Assembly: GCA_022828105.1 (NCBI GenBank)
Contig: JAJEJC010000008.1
Location: 1-64,000, forward strand
Direction of reading: 5' to 3'
Length of the DNA: 64,000 nt
Source of the DNA: Dehalococcoidia bacterium
GTDB lineage: Bacteria > Chloroflexota > Dehalococcoidia > Bin125
Made by a program: the position numbers and the translations under genes
Shown here: positions 18,177-28,358 of the stretch, piece after piece
How the letters are laid out: each line of letters opens with the position of its first letter
How positions within the stretch are numbered: the stretch's first letter is position 1
Notes under the pieces: model-generated
What the model was told of the DNA's origin: nothing
Seen by the model: only the letters and a program-made list of their open reading frames with translations
Database searches by the model: none

Positions 18177-19346
18177 ATGGCAGACTCCATACCGCTGCGC
18201 TACGGGATCAACCCGCACCAGCAGCCCGCGTCCGCGGCGGCGATTGGCGAGTGGCCCTTCGAGGTGCTCAACGGTCAGCCCGGCTACATCAACCTGCTCG
18301 ATGCGATGAGCGCCTGGAACCTGGTGCGTGAACTGCGCGAGACACTGGGACAGCCGGCCGGGGCGTCCTACAAGCACGTCTCGCCGGCCGGCGCGGCGAT
18401 CGGGCTGCCGCTGTCCGAGCGACTGGCCCGCGCCTACGAGGTGGAGCAGCTTGATCTGTCGCCGGTCGCGACCGCCTATGTGCGGGCGCGCGGCGGCGAC
18501 CTGGTCAGCGCCTACGGCGACTTCGCCGCCGTCTCCGACACGGTCGATGCATCACTGGCGCGGTTCCTCAGGCGCGAGGTGTCGGACGGCATCATCGCCC
18601 CCGGCTACGAGCCCGAGGCGCTGGACATCCTGGCCAAGAAGAAGGGCGGCCGCTACCTGGTCCTGCAGGCAGATCCGACCCAGGAGTTGCCGGCCGTGGA
18701 GACGCGCGACCACTACGGCATCCGCCTGGAGCAACCGGTTGATCGCAAGCCGGTCGATGAGTCGAGTTTCAAGAATGCGGTCACTGAGCTGACCGGGTTT
18801 CCCGAGGAAGTCCGGCGCGACCTGCTCGTCGCCACGATCGCCCTGCGCTACACGCAGTCCAACTCGGTCTGCCTGGCGGCCGACGGGCAGGTGATTGGTC
18901 TGGGCGCGGGGCAGCAGTCGCGCATCCACTGCTCGCGACTGGCCTGCGGCAAAGCTGACCGTTGGATGCTGCAGCAGCATGACCGCGTGCTGGGGCTGGA
19001 GTTCGACCCGTCGCTCAAGCGTCCCGACCGCTTCGCAGGGCGCGAGCAATTCATCGCCTGGCAGGAACTGTCGCAGCCCGAGCGGGACCGCCTGCAGTCG
19101 CAGGTGACCAACTGGTCGGGTCCGTTGACCGACAACGAGCGGCGCGAGGGGATCAGCGCTTTTCGCACCGTGCTCAGCCACGATGCCTTCATGCCGTTCC
19201 GCGACAACGTAGACCGAGCGCAGGCGTCGGCGGTGACGCACATCCTCCAGCCAGGCGGCTCGATCGCCGACGAGGACACGATCGCCGCCTGCAACGAGTA
19301 CGGCATCGCCATGACGATGACGGGTCAACGACTGTTCCGACACTGA
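18177..19346 (+). CDS. Stand-alone AICAR formyltransferase
   Basis: 389 residues matching only the transformylase half of PurH. This enzyme transfers a formyl group from 10-formyl-THF to AICAR in purine synthesis. The start resembles the family (LRYGINPHQQP), and the catalytic Lys66-His67 pair is in YKHVSPAGAA. The C-terminus retains HILQPGGSIADEDTI. The IMP cyclohydrolase domain that precedes it in ordinary PurH is absent, and the upstream gene is an epimerase. A separate cyclohydrolase is therefore needed elsewhere in the genome. Confidence 0.92.
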   Translation: MADSIPLRYGINPHQQPASAAAIGEWPFEVLNGQPGYINLLDAMSAWNLVRELRETLGQPAGASYKHVSPAGAAIGLPLSERLARAYEVEQLDLSPVATAYVRARGGDLVSAYGDFAAVSDTVDASLARFLRREVSDGIIAPGYEPEALDILAKKKGGRYLVLQADPTQELPAVETRDHYGIRLEQPVDRKPVDESSFKNAVTELTGFPEEVRRDLLVATIALRYTQSNSVCLAADGQVIGLGAGQQSRIHCSRLACGKADRWMLQQHDRVLGLEFDPSLKRPDRFAGREQFIAWQELSQPERDRLQSQVTNWSGPLTDNERREGISAFRTVLSHDAFMPFRDNVDRAQASAVTHILQPGGSIADEDTIAACNEYGIAMTMTGQRLFRH

Positions 19347-19408
19347 GCGTCAGCACCGACGGGCAATGCCGCGCTGACCGCCGTGCGGATCGGTTGTAGG
19401 CTCAGTCC

Positions 19409-21052
<1,644 letters not shown>

Positions 21053-21174
21053 GTCGCGACGCAACCCCCGCTGCGCAGGCGCTACCATGCGCAGTGGACA
21101 CTGTGGGTCGCTGCTGTGCGGGACTGTGCTGACGATGCCGGTGCGAGGGCAAGACCCGGAGGAGATGCGGGGCG

Positions 21175-21399
21175 ATGGCGAACGGTGATCTCGGCGTGGC
21201 GCCAAGCGGGTTCCCACGATGCGCGCAATGCGAAGGGGGCGTGCTCGTGCCGCTCTCGGACTTTGGCGGCCAGGGAGCGGCGGTGCACTTCAAGGCATGG
21301 GTCTGCACCGACCCCAAGTGCCTGTTCAACCTCAAAATCCGCAACGGCGACGTCTACCTGAACGAGCCGATCTACGACGGCCGCGACGACCGCCGTTAG
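21175..21399 (+). CDS. Small two-CxxC protein, zinc-ribbon-like
   Basis: 74-residue protein with two cysteine pairs, C16-AQ-C19 and C44-TDPK-C49, flanking a beta-rich core. This is a likely zinc ribbon. The C-terminal RNGDVYLNEPIYD is hydrophilic. No function is recognised. It stands alone between cimA and the enolase-superfamily gene. Confidence 0.65.
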   Translation: MANGDLGVAPSGFPRCAQCEGGVLVPLSDFGGQGAAVHFKAWVCTDPKCLFNLKIRNGDVYLNEPIYDGRDDRR

Positions 21400-21476
21400 G
21401 TCGACCGTCGTCAGGTACGGCATCCTGCCTGATCCTCTCTGCCAGGGCAGATCTGGGTGCAGCTCCGCAATTGAGT

Positions 21477-21498
21477 CGCCCCCGCGTAGGCGGGGGCG
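21477..21498. terminator. 9-bp GC hairpin between genes
   Basis: CGCCCCCGC (21477-21485) pairs with GCGGGGGCG (21490-21498) around GTAG. A second imperfect copy of the GCGCAGGCGGGGGC arm follows at about 21501-21514. There is no T-run, so rho-independent termination is not assured. It lies in the 205-base gap after the small two-CxxC gene and is not the same as the two-hairpin repeat family. Confidence 0.35.
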
Positions 21499-21605
21499 CC
21501 GCGCAGGCGGGGGCAGCGCGACCACAGGGACCCTCGCTGGCCCCTCCTGCGCGGGGCCGAGTTTGATCGGTTTGCCCGAACACCTCACTGACGGAGAAGT
21601 ATGCA

Positions 21606-22745
21606 ATGAAGATCGCCCGCGTCGACACCTACCCGATCATGGCCTGGCGACCGCATCTGTTCGTCGCGGTGACGACAGACGACGGCACAGTCGGCATCGG
21701 CGAGTCCGGCCTCACCTGGCAGGAGCGGGCGGTCGTCGCCTGCGTCGAGCGGTTCGCCGACCTGCTGGTCGGCGAGGACCCGATGCGCACCGAACATCTC
21801 TGGCAACTGATGGCGCGGGCCTCGTTCTTTCCCGCCGACCTGGTCAACTCCGCCGCAATATCCGCTATCGATCTCGCGCTCTGGGATCTGAAGGGCAAGA
21901 TTGTGGGGCAGCCCGTGTCCAACCTGATCGGCGGACTCGTGCGCGAGCGGATGCAGTGCTATCCGCACAACGAGGGCGAGGACGACCCTGGGTTGTTGAT
22001 CGAAGACATCGAACGCACCGTGGCCGACGGCTGGCGCTTCGCCCGCTGGGGACTCAGCGGCACGGGCGGCAATCACTTCGACCCGGCCGACGCCGTTCGG
22101 AGCTCGATTCGCGCCATCGAAGCCGTCCGCTCGCACTTCGGTCCCGAGTTGGAGCTGTGCGTCGATGTCCACACGCGGCTCGATCCGCCGGACGCGCTGA
22201 CCTACTGCCGCGCCGCGGAAGACGTACGGCCGTACTTCATCGAGGACGCCTTGCGCTCGGAACGGCCGGAGTCCTATCGGCGATTGCGCGAGCGCACCGG
22301 CGTCCCGCTCGCGGCGGGAGAGCAATGGCACGGCAAATGGGGCTTCGCGGCGGCGATCGAGGAAGAGCTGATCGACTACGCGCGGATCGATCTCTGCCTC
22401 GTCGGCGGAATGACCGAAGCGCTGAAGATCGCGCGCTGGGCCGAGACGCATCACATCCAGATCGCTCCGCACAATCCGCTCGGACCGGTCTCCTCGGCCG
22501 CCGGTGCGCACTTGACCCTGGCCTCGGCCAATGCCGGCGTGCTGGAGATGGCGCGGGAGCCCGGCTCGACGCTCGAGGACGTGTTTCCCCAACAAACACC
22601 GTTCGGGCGAGGCCACGCGCTGCCGACCGATCAACCCGGCTGGGGTATCGCATTCAACGCCGAGGCTGCATCGAAGTATCCAGAACCGCCGACCGGGTTC
22701 GCCCCGATGCTCACTCAACGCGACGGATCGTTCACGAACTGGTAG
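21606..22745 (+). CDS. Mandelate racemase/muconate lactonizing enzyme family (sugar-acid dehydratase-like)
   Basis: 379-residue enolase-superfamily protein. Metal ligands are visible as Asp in CVDVHTR, Glu in YFIEDAL, and Glu in [12 protein letters not shown]. The catalytic Asp-His dyad lies in [11 protein letters not shown] and IAPHNPLGP. This pattern fits D-galactonate/galactarate-type dehydratases more than muconate cycloisomerases, but the substrate is not determined. It ends 24 bases before the tRNA-Pro gene. Confidence 0.85.
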   Translation: MKIARVDTYPIMAWRPHLFVAVTTDDGTVGIGESGLTWQERAVVACVERFADLLVGEDPMRTEHLWQLMARASFFPADLVNSAAISAIDLALWDLKGKIVGQPVSNLIGGLVRERMQCYPHNEGEDDPGLLIEDIERTVADGWRFARWGLSGTGGNHFDPADAVRSSIRAIEAVRSHFGPELELCVDVHTRLDPPDALTYCRAAEDVRPYFIEDALRSERPESYRRLRERTGVPLAAGEQWHGKWGFAAAIEEELIDYARIDLCLVGGMTEALKIARWAETHHIQIAPHNPLGPVSSAAGAHLTLASANAGVLEMAREPGSTLEDVFPQQTPFGRGHALPTDQPGWGIAFNAEAASKYPEPPTGFAPMLTQRDGSFTNW

Positions 22746-22769
22746 AGCCTGGTAGTAAGCTGAATCGGT

Positions 22770-22846
<77 letters not shown>

Positions 22847-22905
22847 TTCCAACTCATCGAATCTCCGTGACGGCGGCCCCGAGGCCGCCGTTCGTGATCC
22901 TGCGC

Positions 22906-24231
22906 TCAGGTCCTTGCGAACGGAACGGGCAGCCGAGCCTGCATCGGCTGCTGCACTCGCGAGGCGGCGATGAAGATCACGGCCGACGCCGCCGCGCAGA
23001 TCGCATAGAGCAGCAGCGCATCGTCGTAGCTGCCCGTGTTGTCGAAGATGCTGCCCGCCACCAGCGGCGAGAAGAAGATCGCGATCGTCTCGAACATGAA
23101 TCCAGTGCCGAGAATCGTGGCGAAGTTGGACAATCCGAACGCGCGAGAGATCATTAGCGCCTCGAGCGGCGGCACCGTCGCGAAGCCCAGCACGTACAAC
23201 ACCACGTGCAGCGCGGTGCCGCCGTCGTTGCCGCCGATCAGGTAGAGCGTGATCATCGAGCCGGCGACGAACAGCGATCCGACCGCCGCGATCCGCTCCG
23301 GACGACGGATCCGCTCAAGCTGCGAGCCCGCGGCCAGCAACCAGATCACCGCGCCGCCGGCCGTGATTGAGACAATCAGCGCGGCCCGGGCGTCGCTGTA
23401 GCCGACCGACTGGTAGTAGGGATGCGCCTGCGACAGCCAGCCGAAGACGACGAAGAAGATTGCCATCAACCCGAACACGAGGAGCCAGAACAGCTTGGTT
23501 CGCAGCGCCTCGCGCACGGTCAGGCCGGCCAGCGACACCTCGGGCGCCGTGCTGAGCGCCGCGTCCGCCTCGAACGCAGCCGGGTGCGCGTGAGCCCGCT
23601 CGCCGCCCGGCGGCGGTTGATCGCGCACCAGCAGGAAGGCCACCGCATAGGCGCCAACGATCATGATGCCCGAGTAGATAAAGGCGTCTTCCCAGCCCAG
23701 CCGGGAGATCAGCAATTGGACCAAGGGCAGCATGACCAACTGCCCCATCCAGACCGACGCGCCGATCAGGCTGGTCGCGACTGCGCGGTGATCGTCGAAC
23801 CAGCGCACGGCCAGCGCCTGGGCGGGGATGTAGGCAATGCAGCCCAGCGAAATCGCGCTGATGCCCATGTACACGTACCACTGCCAGAGCTCACTCATGA
23901 ACGCCAGCAACACGAACGAGACACAGCACAGCGGCGCGCCGATCAGCATCAGCCGCCGCGGTCCGACGACGTCGATCAACCGTCCGATCAGCGGCGCGGT
24001 CGCGCCGACCACGCCGACGGTGACGGAGAACCCCAGCGAGACCTGCGCCCGCGACCAGCCGAAGTGATCCTCAAGCGGGAGCACATACGCCCCGAATGAC
24101 CCGAACGTCACCCCCTCGGCAACGATCATCGCCACGACCATCCCGAACAACACCCACCAGCCGTAGTACAGCCTGCCCAGCCGCCCCCGCCGACGTTTCG
24201 GTCGTTCGATAGCCCTCGCTTCCAGCGCCAT
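22906..24231 (-). CDS. MFS transporter (monocarboxylate/oxalate-formate antiporter-like)
   Basis: About 441 residues with 12 hydrophobic segments and a Lys/Arg-rich start before the first helix ([20 protein letters not shown]). The YYGWW opening and the [15 protein letters not shown] loop are typical of the OFA/monocarboxylate branch of the major facilitator superfamily. Segment [16 protein letters not shown] is the loop 2-3 MFS signature. It is likely an importer or antiporter of small organic acids. The ATG at 24231 is chosen; an in-frame GTG at 24264 is an alternative. Confidence 0.87.
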   Translation of the reverse strand: MALEARAIERPKRRRGRLGRLYYGWWVLFGMVVAMIVAEGVTFGSFGAYVLPLEDHFGWSRAQVSLGFSVTVGVVGATAPLIGRLIDVVGPRRLMLIGAPLCCVSFVLLAFMSELWQWYVYMGISAISLGCIAYIPAQALAVRWFDDHRAVATSLIGASVWMGQLVMLPLVQLLISRLGWEDAFIYSGIMIVGAYAVAFLLVRDQPPPGGERAHAHPAAFEADAALSTAPEVSLAGLTVREALRTKLFWLLVFGLMAIFFVVFGWLSQAHPYYQSVGYSDARAALIVSITAGGAVIWLLAAGSQLERIRRPERIAAVGSLFVAGSMITLYLIGGNDGGTALHVVLYVLGFATVPPLEALMISRAFGLSNFATILGTGFMFETIAIFFSPLVAGSIFDNTGSYDDALLLYAICAAASAVIFIAASRVQQPMQARLPVPFART

Positions 24232-24365
24232 ACCGCGCAGGCTACCTTCATTTCCTCTCTCCACGCCTTGCTCACCACTCCTACGGCTCGGCGGTGGATG
24301 ACTCCTTCACGCCTTGTTCCCCGCTTCAACGGCTCGGCGGTGGGAGATGCCTCCGCACCTTGTTC

Positions 24366-24417
24366 TCCTCTCCCCCCGCTTCGCGGGGGGAGATGCCGCA
24401 GGCAGAGGGGGGCACTC
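24366..24417 (+). repeat. Palindromic two-hairpin repeat, single copy
   Basis: Single unit: CTCCCCCCGC-TTC-GCGGGGGGAG followed by TGCC-GCA-GGCA and GAGGGGGGCACTCC. The loop of the second hairpin is GCA where most copies have GAA. It lies in the divergent gap between the MFS transporter and amidohydrolase genes. Confidence 0.85.
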
Positions 24418-24477
24418 CGCCAAGACGCCAACGGGCTATCTTGCACTGGAGTCCCCGATCACGACGAGAGTTGCCCC

Positions 24478-25611
24478 ATGACCACCACGCTCAGCAGCAT
24501 CAGCACGACCCCGCTTCCCTGGCCCAACCAGCGCGAGCTGCCCGAGATCACCCGACCGTTGCCGGCCGGCACGACCGTCATCTCCGCCGACAGCCACTGG
24601 CTGGAAACCGGCGAGTTCGTCGACCGCATGCCGGCCAGTTACCGCGATCGCGCCCCGCGCGGATTCTTCAACGAGCGCGGCTTCCATATGGAGATTGACG
24701 GCGACTCGACCGACAACAAGGCCATGCCCAGCGAGATGATCGAGGGCCGCGCCGGCATGTGGGACGCCGACGTCCGCCTCGCCGAGATCACGCGCGAAGG
24801 CGTCGAGCAGGAGATCCTCTTCCCCCAGCGCATGCTCGGCGTAATCCGCAACAAGGACTTCGACTACATCCAGGCCTGCATGGACGCCTACAACGAGATG
24901 CTGGCCGAGTTCTGCGCCGAACACCCGGACCGGCTGCACGGCCTCGCCCTGCTCAACTACTGGGACCCCGAGCGCACCGAGGACGAGCTGCAGAAGATCA
25001 AGGCGCTCGGCTTCAAGGGCGTGCTCATGCCCTCGCTGCCGCCGCCGCACTCCAAGGTCTACTACAACGCCCGCGCCCTCGAACCGATGTGGCGCGCGAT
25101 CGGCGAGTCCGGCCTGCCGCTCAGCTTCCATGTCGGCGAGACCTTCGACGCCCGAGGCCAGGGCGGTCTGGCGACCACCATCGTCGTCGCCTTCCAGCCC
25201 TTCCGCCGACTCTTCGCGCTGCTCGCCTTCGCCGGCATCTTCGAGCGCAATCCCGGACTCAAGGTCGTCTTCACCGAGGGCGGCATTGCCTGGGTGCCCA
25301 GCGCGCTCTTCGACTGCGACAAGGTCTACGCCTCGTTCGAGAGCGAGATGACGCCCAAGCTGGCCAAGCCGCCCAGCCACTACTGGTTCGAGAACTGCTA
25401 CGCGACCTTCATCGAGGACCCCTCCGGTCTGCGCCAGCTCGACCTGATCGGCGTCGACAACGTCATGTGGGGCAGCGACTACCCGCACCCCGAAAGCGCC
25501 GTCGGCTACGGCCAGCAGTCCCTCTGGGACGTCTTCGACGCCACCGACTCAATCGAAGACGCCCAAAAGATCGTCGGCGGCAACGCCCAGAACCTCTGGG
25601 GTTTGCCATAA
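24478..25611 (+). CDS. Amidohydrolase family 2 (ACMSD-like TIM barrel) protein
   Basis: 377-residue amidohydrolase-2 type barrel. Candidate metal-site residues are Asp/His in SADSHWLET, His in SFHVGET, and Asp/His in WGSDYPHPES near the C-terminus. The family includes ACMSD and related decarboxylases or hydrolases of aromatic and cyclic acids. The start ATG follows CGAGAG weakly. Substrate is unknown; a role in degrading organic acids imported by the adjacent MFS is only an inference. Confidence 0.85.
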   Translation: MTTTLSSISTTPLPWPNQRELPEITRPLPAGTTVISADSHWLETGEFVDRMPASYRDRAPRGFFNERGFHMEIDGDSTDNKAMPSEMIEGRAGMWDADVRLAEITREGVEQEILFPQRMLGVIRNKDFDYIQACMDAYNEMLAEFCAEHPDRLHGLALLNYWDPERTEDELQKIKALGFKGVLMPSLPPPHSKVYYNARALEPMWRAIGESGLPLSFHVGETFDARGQGGLATTIVVAFQPFRRLFALLAFAGIFERNPGLKVVFTEGGIAWVPSALFDCDKVYASFESEMTPKLAKPPSHYWFENCYATFIEDPSGLRQLDLIGVDNVMWGSDYPHPESAVGYGQQSLWDVFDATDSIEDAQKIVGGNAQNLWGLP

Positions 25612-25657
25612 GGACCTTCCCAGTCCATCCTTACCCATCCCTTGACCTAGCAAGCTC

Positions 25658-27943
25658 ATGACATTCATTCGCAAGATTCAATCACTGGACGGCCATGCGG
25701 TCTTTCGAGACTTCACTTGGCCGGCCGATCTCCACGCCTTTAGCAAGTACAACCTCGTCTACGGCCCAAACGGCAGCGGCAAAACCACCGTCAGCCGGTT
25801 GCTCGATACTCTCTCCCAAAAGCAGGACCCTTCTGGACGAGTAGCGATCGAGCTAGGCAGTGACGACAATCGCACAATAAAGAATAGAGACTTTTCCAGC
25901 ACAGAGACTTCACTGCGGGTATTCAATGCTGACTTTATCGAGCACAACGTACGCGCAATCGCGGCAGGATCTGTCGAATCCATCTACATTGGCTCTCAGA
26001 ACGTACAAGAACAAGCGAATTTGGAATCGCTGCGCAGCGACCTCCAAAAGCGTGTTGAACAGTCACCAAGCCTAACTGAAAGGCGAGACGCTGCCGATCG
26101 GGCGTTCGAAAGGCACTGTATTGACACGGCCCGACGCATCAAAGAACAGCTGCGCTCTCCAGGTGATGCCACCAATCCCTACAATAACTTCGACCGACGC
26201 CACTACGAAGAGCGAGCCACGCCGCTCCTTGATGACCCTGACGTGGAACAGTTAATCCTGAGTGACGAAGAAGCCATAACGTACCTGCAACTCACCCGAA
26301 GTGCGCAACTGCCATCCATCCCGACTCCTGCGAATGACCTGACTACCATCACTGAACTACAGGCCGTGGTCCGGGACGCTCTTGCGCTGGTTGTGCTTGG
26401 GCAGCAAATCGACGATCTTGTCCAGGACTCGGAACTAGCTGAATGGCTGCGACACGGCCTCACACTGCACAGTAGTCGTGGCTCTGCCTCATGCCTCTAC
26501 TGTGAGCGAACGCCCCTTCCGGAGACGAGAACCGAGGCGCTTCGCGCCCACTTTAGCGATGCCTTTGAGAATGCTGTAGGCCAGATTGATGCCGCTGTCA
26601 CCGCAGTCTCAGACCAACGCAACCACTTGAACGAACTGATGCAACGCCTTCCAAAGACTGCCGAGTTCTACGACGATCTTAGAGGGGACATAAGCCACGC
26701 AACGATAGGCTTTCAGGCCGAAGTACGCTTACTCGACTTTGCTTTGGATCGCTGTCTATCGGCACTTCAGGCGAAGAGACAGAATCCCTTCGAGCATGTC
26801 CAGTTCGATCCTGACCTGAGCAACAACCTTCAATCCCGACTGGCAACCATCCATAGGAGCATTGAAGTGCACAACAGTAGGTCTGAGAATCTCCAGGCCG
26901 ACATCGACAATGCCCGGGAGAGAATCGCCCGAAGCATCACTGCGGAGAGTGTGCCTCTGTACAAGCAGTTGCTCCGAGACCGGGATGTGGCCCGAGTCAT
27001 GTTGGAGAGCAACACGCAACAGATTCGCGCTGTTCGCAGCGACATCACTGCAATCGAGGCCGAACAGCGGAACTTTGAAGAAGCTGCCGTACGATTACAG
27101 AACAACCTTAGGGCGTATCTGGGCCATGGAGAACTCGAGGTTAGAGTGGAGGGTGCGAAGTACTCTTTCAGGCGTGCAGGAGATCTAGCAACCCGCCTAA
27201 GCGAGGGAGAGAAGACTGCTGTTGCCCTACTATACTTCCTCCAAACATTGCATGATGAGCGCCTACCTAGAGACGAAGTGTGCGTAGTCTTGGACGATCC
27301 CGTTTCGAGTCAGGATGAAGGCTCGTTATATGCGGCGGTCAGCTTCCTCAAGGAGGAGCTTGAAGGGGTGGCGCAGATCATCATCCTGACCCATAATGAC
27401 CGACTGTTCGGCGAGATCAGGAAATGGTTCCGGAATGTGGAGGATCCGAATAGGCAGGAGCGATACGTGAGGTACTACTCATTGGAGACGGAAACTACGG
27501 ATGCAGGGCGTTGCGCGCGACTATCCCGCATTCCATCAGAGTTTGCAAATCGCGGTTCGTTGTATGAGTATTGGTTTTGGAGAGTAAAGCAGCACGCGGA
27601 TGGGAGAGGCGACCTAGTTGACGCCCACGGCCTTCCAAACATCGCACGACGATTGCTGGAGCAGTTTTGTGCATACAACTATCCCGAGTTTGTCAGGACA
27701 GCCAGGTTGGGGTCCTGCTTAGACGCTGCGCCAACCACTGAAGGATTTGAGGATTGGAGAAGAGAGAGACTAAAATCATTCGTCAATGACGAGTCGCATG
27801 GATGGCGCGCACAGTTTGGTTCTGCCGGCATCAGTCAACAAAAGGAATCCCGAAATGTCGCCGGTGACGTGCTGGCCTTCATGGAAGCTGTTGCACCTGA
27901 TCATGTGGAGAAGATGTCAGACCTGGTGGCGAAGTCAACCTAG
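25658..27943 (+). CDS. RloC-like ABC ATPase, candidate anticodon nuclease
   Basis: 761-residue AAA_13/SMC-type ATPase. Walker A GPNGSGKTT is at 36-44. A zinc-hook C279-LY-C282 lies between long helical arms (about 115-265 and 300-485). Then come the ABC signature LSEGEK (514-519), Walker B VCVVLDDP (541-548) and switch His579. The C-terminal region (630-761) carries R664-x3-E668 and H714 in NDESHGW, which resemble the Arg-x3-Glu and His triad of PrrC/RloC anticodon nucleases. RloC proteins cut tRNA in response to DNA damage or phage. The gene is visibly lower in GC than its neighbours and has no operon partner, so it was probably acquired. Confidence 0.75.
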   Translation: MTFIRKIQSLDGHAVFRDFTWPADLHAFSKYNLVYGPNGSGKTTVSRLLDTLSQKQDPSGRVAIELGSDDNRTIKNRDFSSTETSLRVFNADFIEHNVRAIAAGSVESIYIGSQNVQEQANLESLRSDLQKRVEQSPSLTERRDAADRAFERHCIDTARRIKEQLRSPGDATNPYNNFDRRHYEERATPLLDDPDVEQLILSDEEAITYLQLTRSAQLPSIPTPANDLTTITELQAVVRDALALVVLGQQIDDLVQDSELAEWLRHGLTLHSSRGSASCLYCERTPLPETRTEALRAHFSDAFENAVGQIDAAVTAVSDQRNHLNELMQRLPKTAEFYDDLRGDISHATIGFQAEVRLLDFALDRCLSALQAKRQNPFEHVQFDPDLSNNLQSRLATIHRSIEVHNSRSENLQADIDNARERIARSITAESVPLYKQLLRDRDVARVMLESNTQQIRAVRSDITAIEAEQRNFEEAAVRLQNNLRAYLGHGELEVRVEGAKYSFRRAGDLATRLSEGEKTAVALLYFLQTLHDERLPRDEVCVVLDDPVSSQDEGSLYAAVSFLKEELEGVAQIIILTHNDRLFGEIRKWFRNVEDPNRQERYVRYYSLETETTDAGRCARLSRIPSEFANRGSLYEYWFWRVKQHADGRGDLVDAHGLPNIARRLLEQFCAYNYPEFVRTARLGSCLDAAPTTEGFEDWRRERLKSFVNDESHGWRAQFGSAGISQQKESRNVAGDVLAFMEAVAPDHVEKMSDLVAKST

Positions 27944-28358
27944 GAGGAGACGGCAACCCGTCACCACGCCCTTAGCCTTTGTCGCTCACACGACGCTCCG
28001 CCATTACCTAAGAACAGATGCGCGTGTACTGTGATTACGACTCACGGGACCCTGAGACCAAGGCAACCAGAATGGCTAGTCCACAGATGTCCGAAATCCG
28101 TCGAGTCGCCACAGTTGGCCTACCCAGGACTGACCAGGACTTACCAACCCTAACCACCTCCAACCACTCCTCAGCCGCCGTTTCCCAGTGTTTTCCGCGG
28201 CCTCATGCACGTTTTTCCGCAGCGGGCCCCGGAAGAAAATTTCTCGACCAACCACCTTCCAATCAACAGCCCGCCACGGCGACGCTCGGCCGCTGCACCG
28301 CCTACCCTTCGGAGGGCGGCGAGACCGACGCCGCCCACGCGATGTAGCGAGGTAACCA
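27944..28358. other. Intergenic region after the RloC-like gene
   Basis: About 415 bases without a convincing gene; the one 109-codon frame inside has no protein-like pattern. The left part is lower in GC, like the RloC-like gene. Positions 28121-28220 hold a reverse-orientation copy of a dispersed repeat also found at 60191-60295. The region probably marks the edge of an acquired segment. Confidence 0.6.
28121..28220 (-). repeat. Dispersed TGGT-rich repeat, copy a
   Basis: Read on the minus strand it contains GGAAAAAC, then ACTGGG after 21 bases, then GTGGTTGGAGGTGGTTAG after 16 bases, then AGTCCTGGTCAGTCCTGG. The copy at 60191-60295 has the same blocks at the same spacings with diverged sequence between them. 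The conserved spacing argues for homology rather than chance. Confidence 0.7.

Noticed and set aside
28018-28347. 109-codon frame in the gap after the RloC-like gene
   Set aside because: Low-complexity composition, overlaps a dispersed repeat, no start signal or homology pattern.
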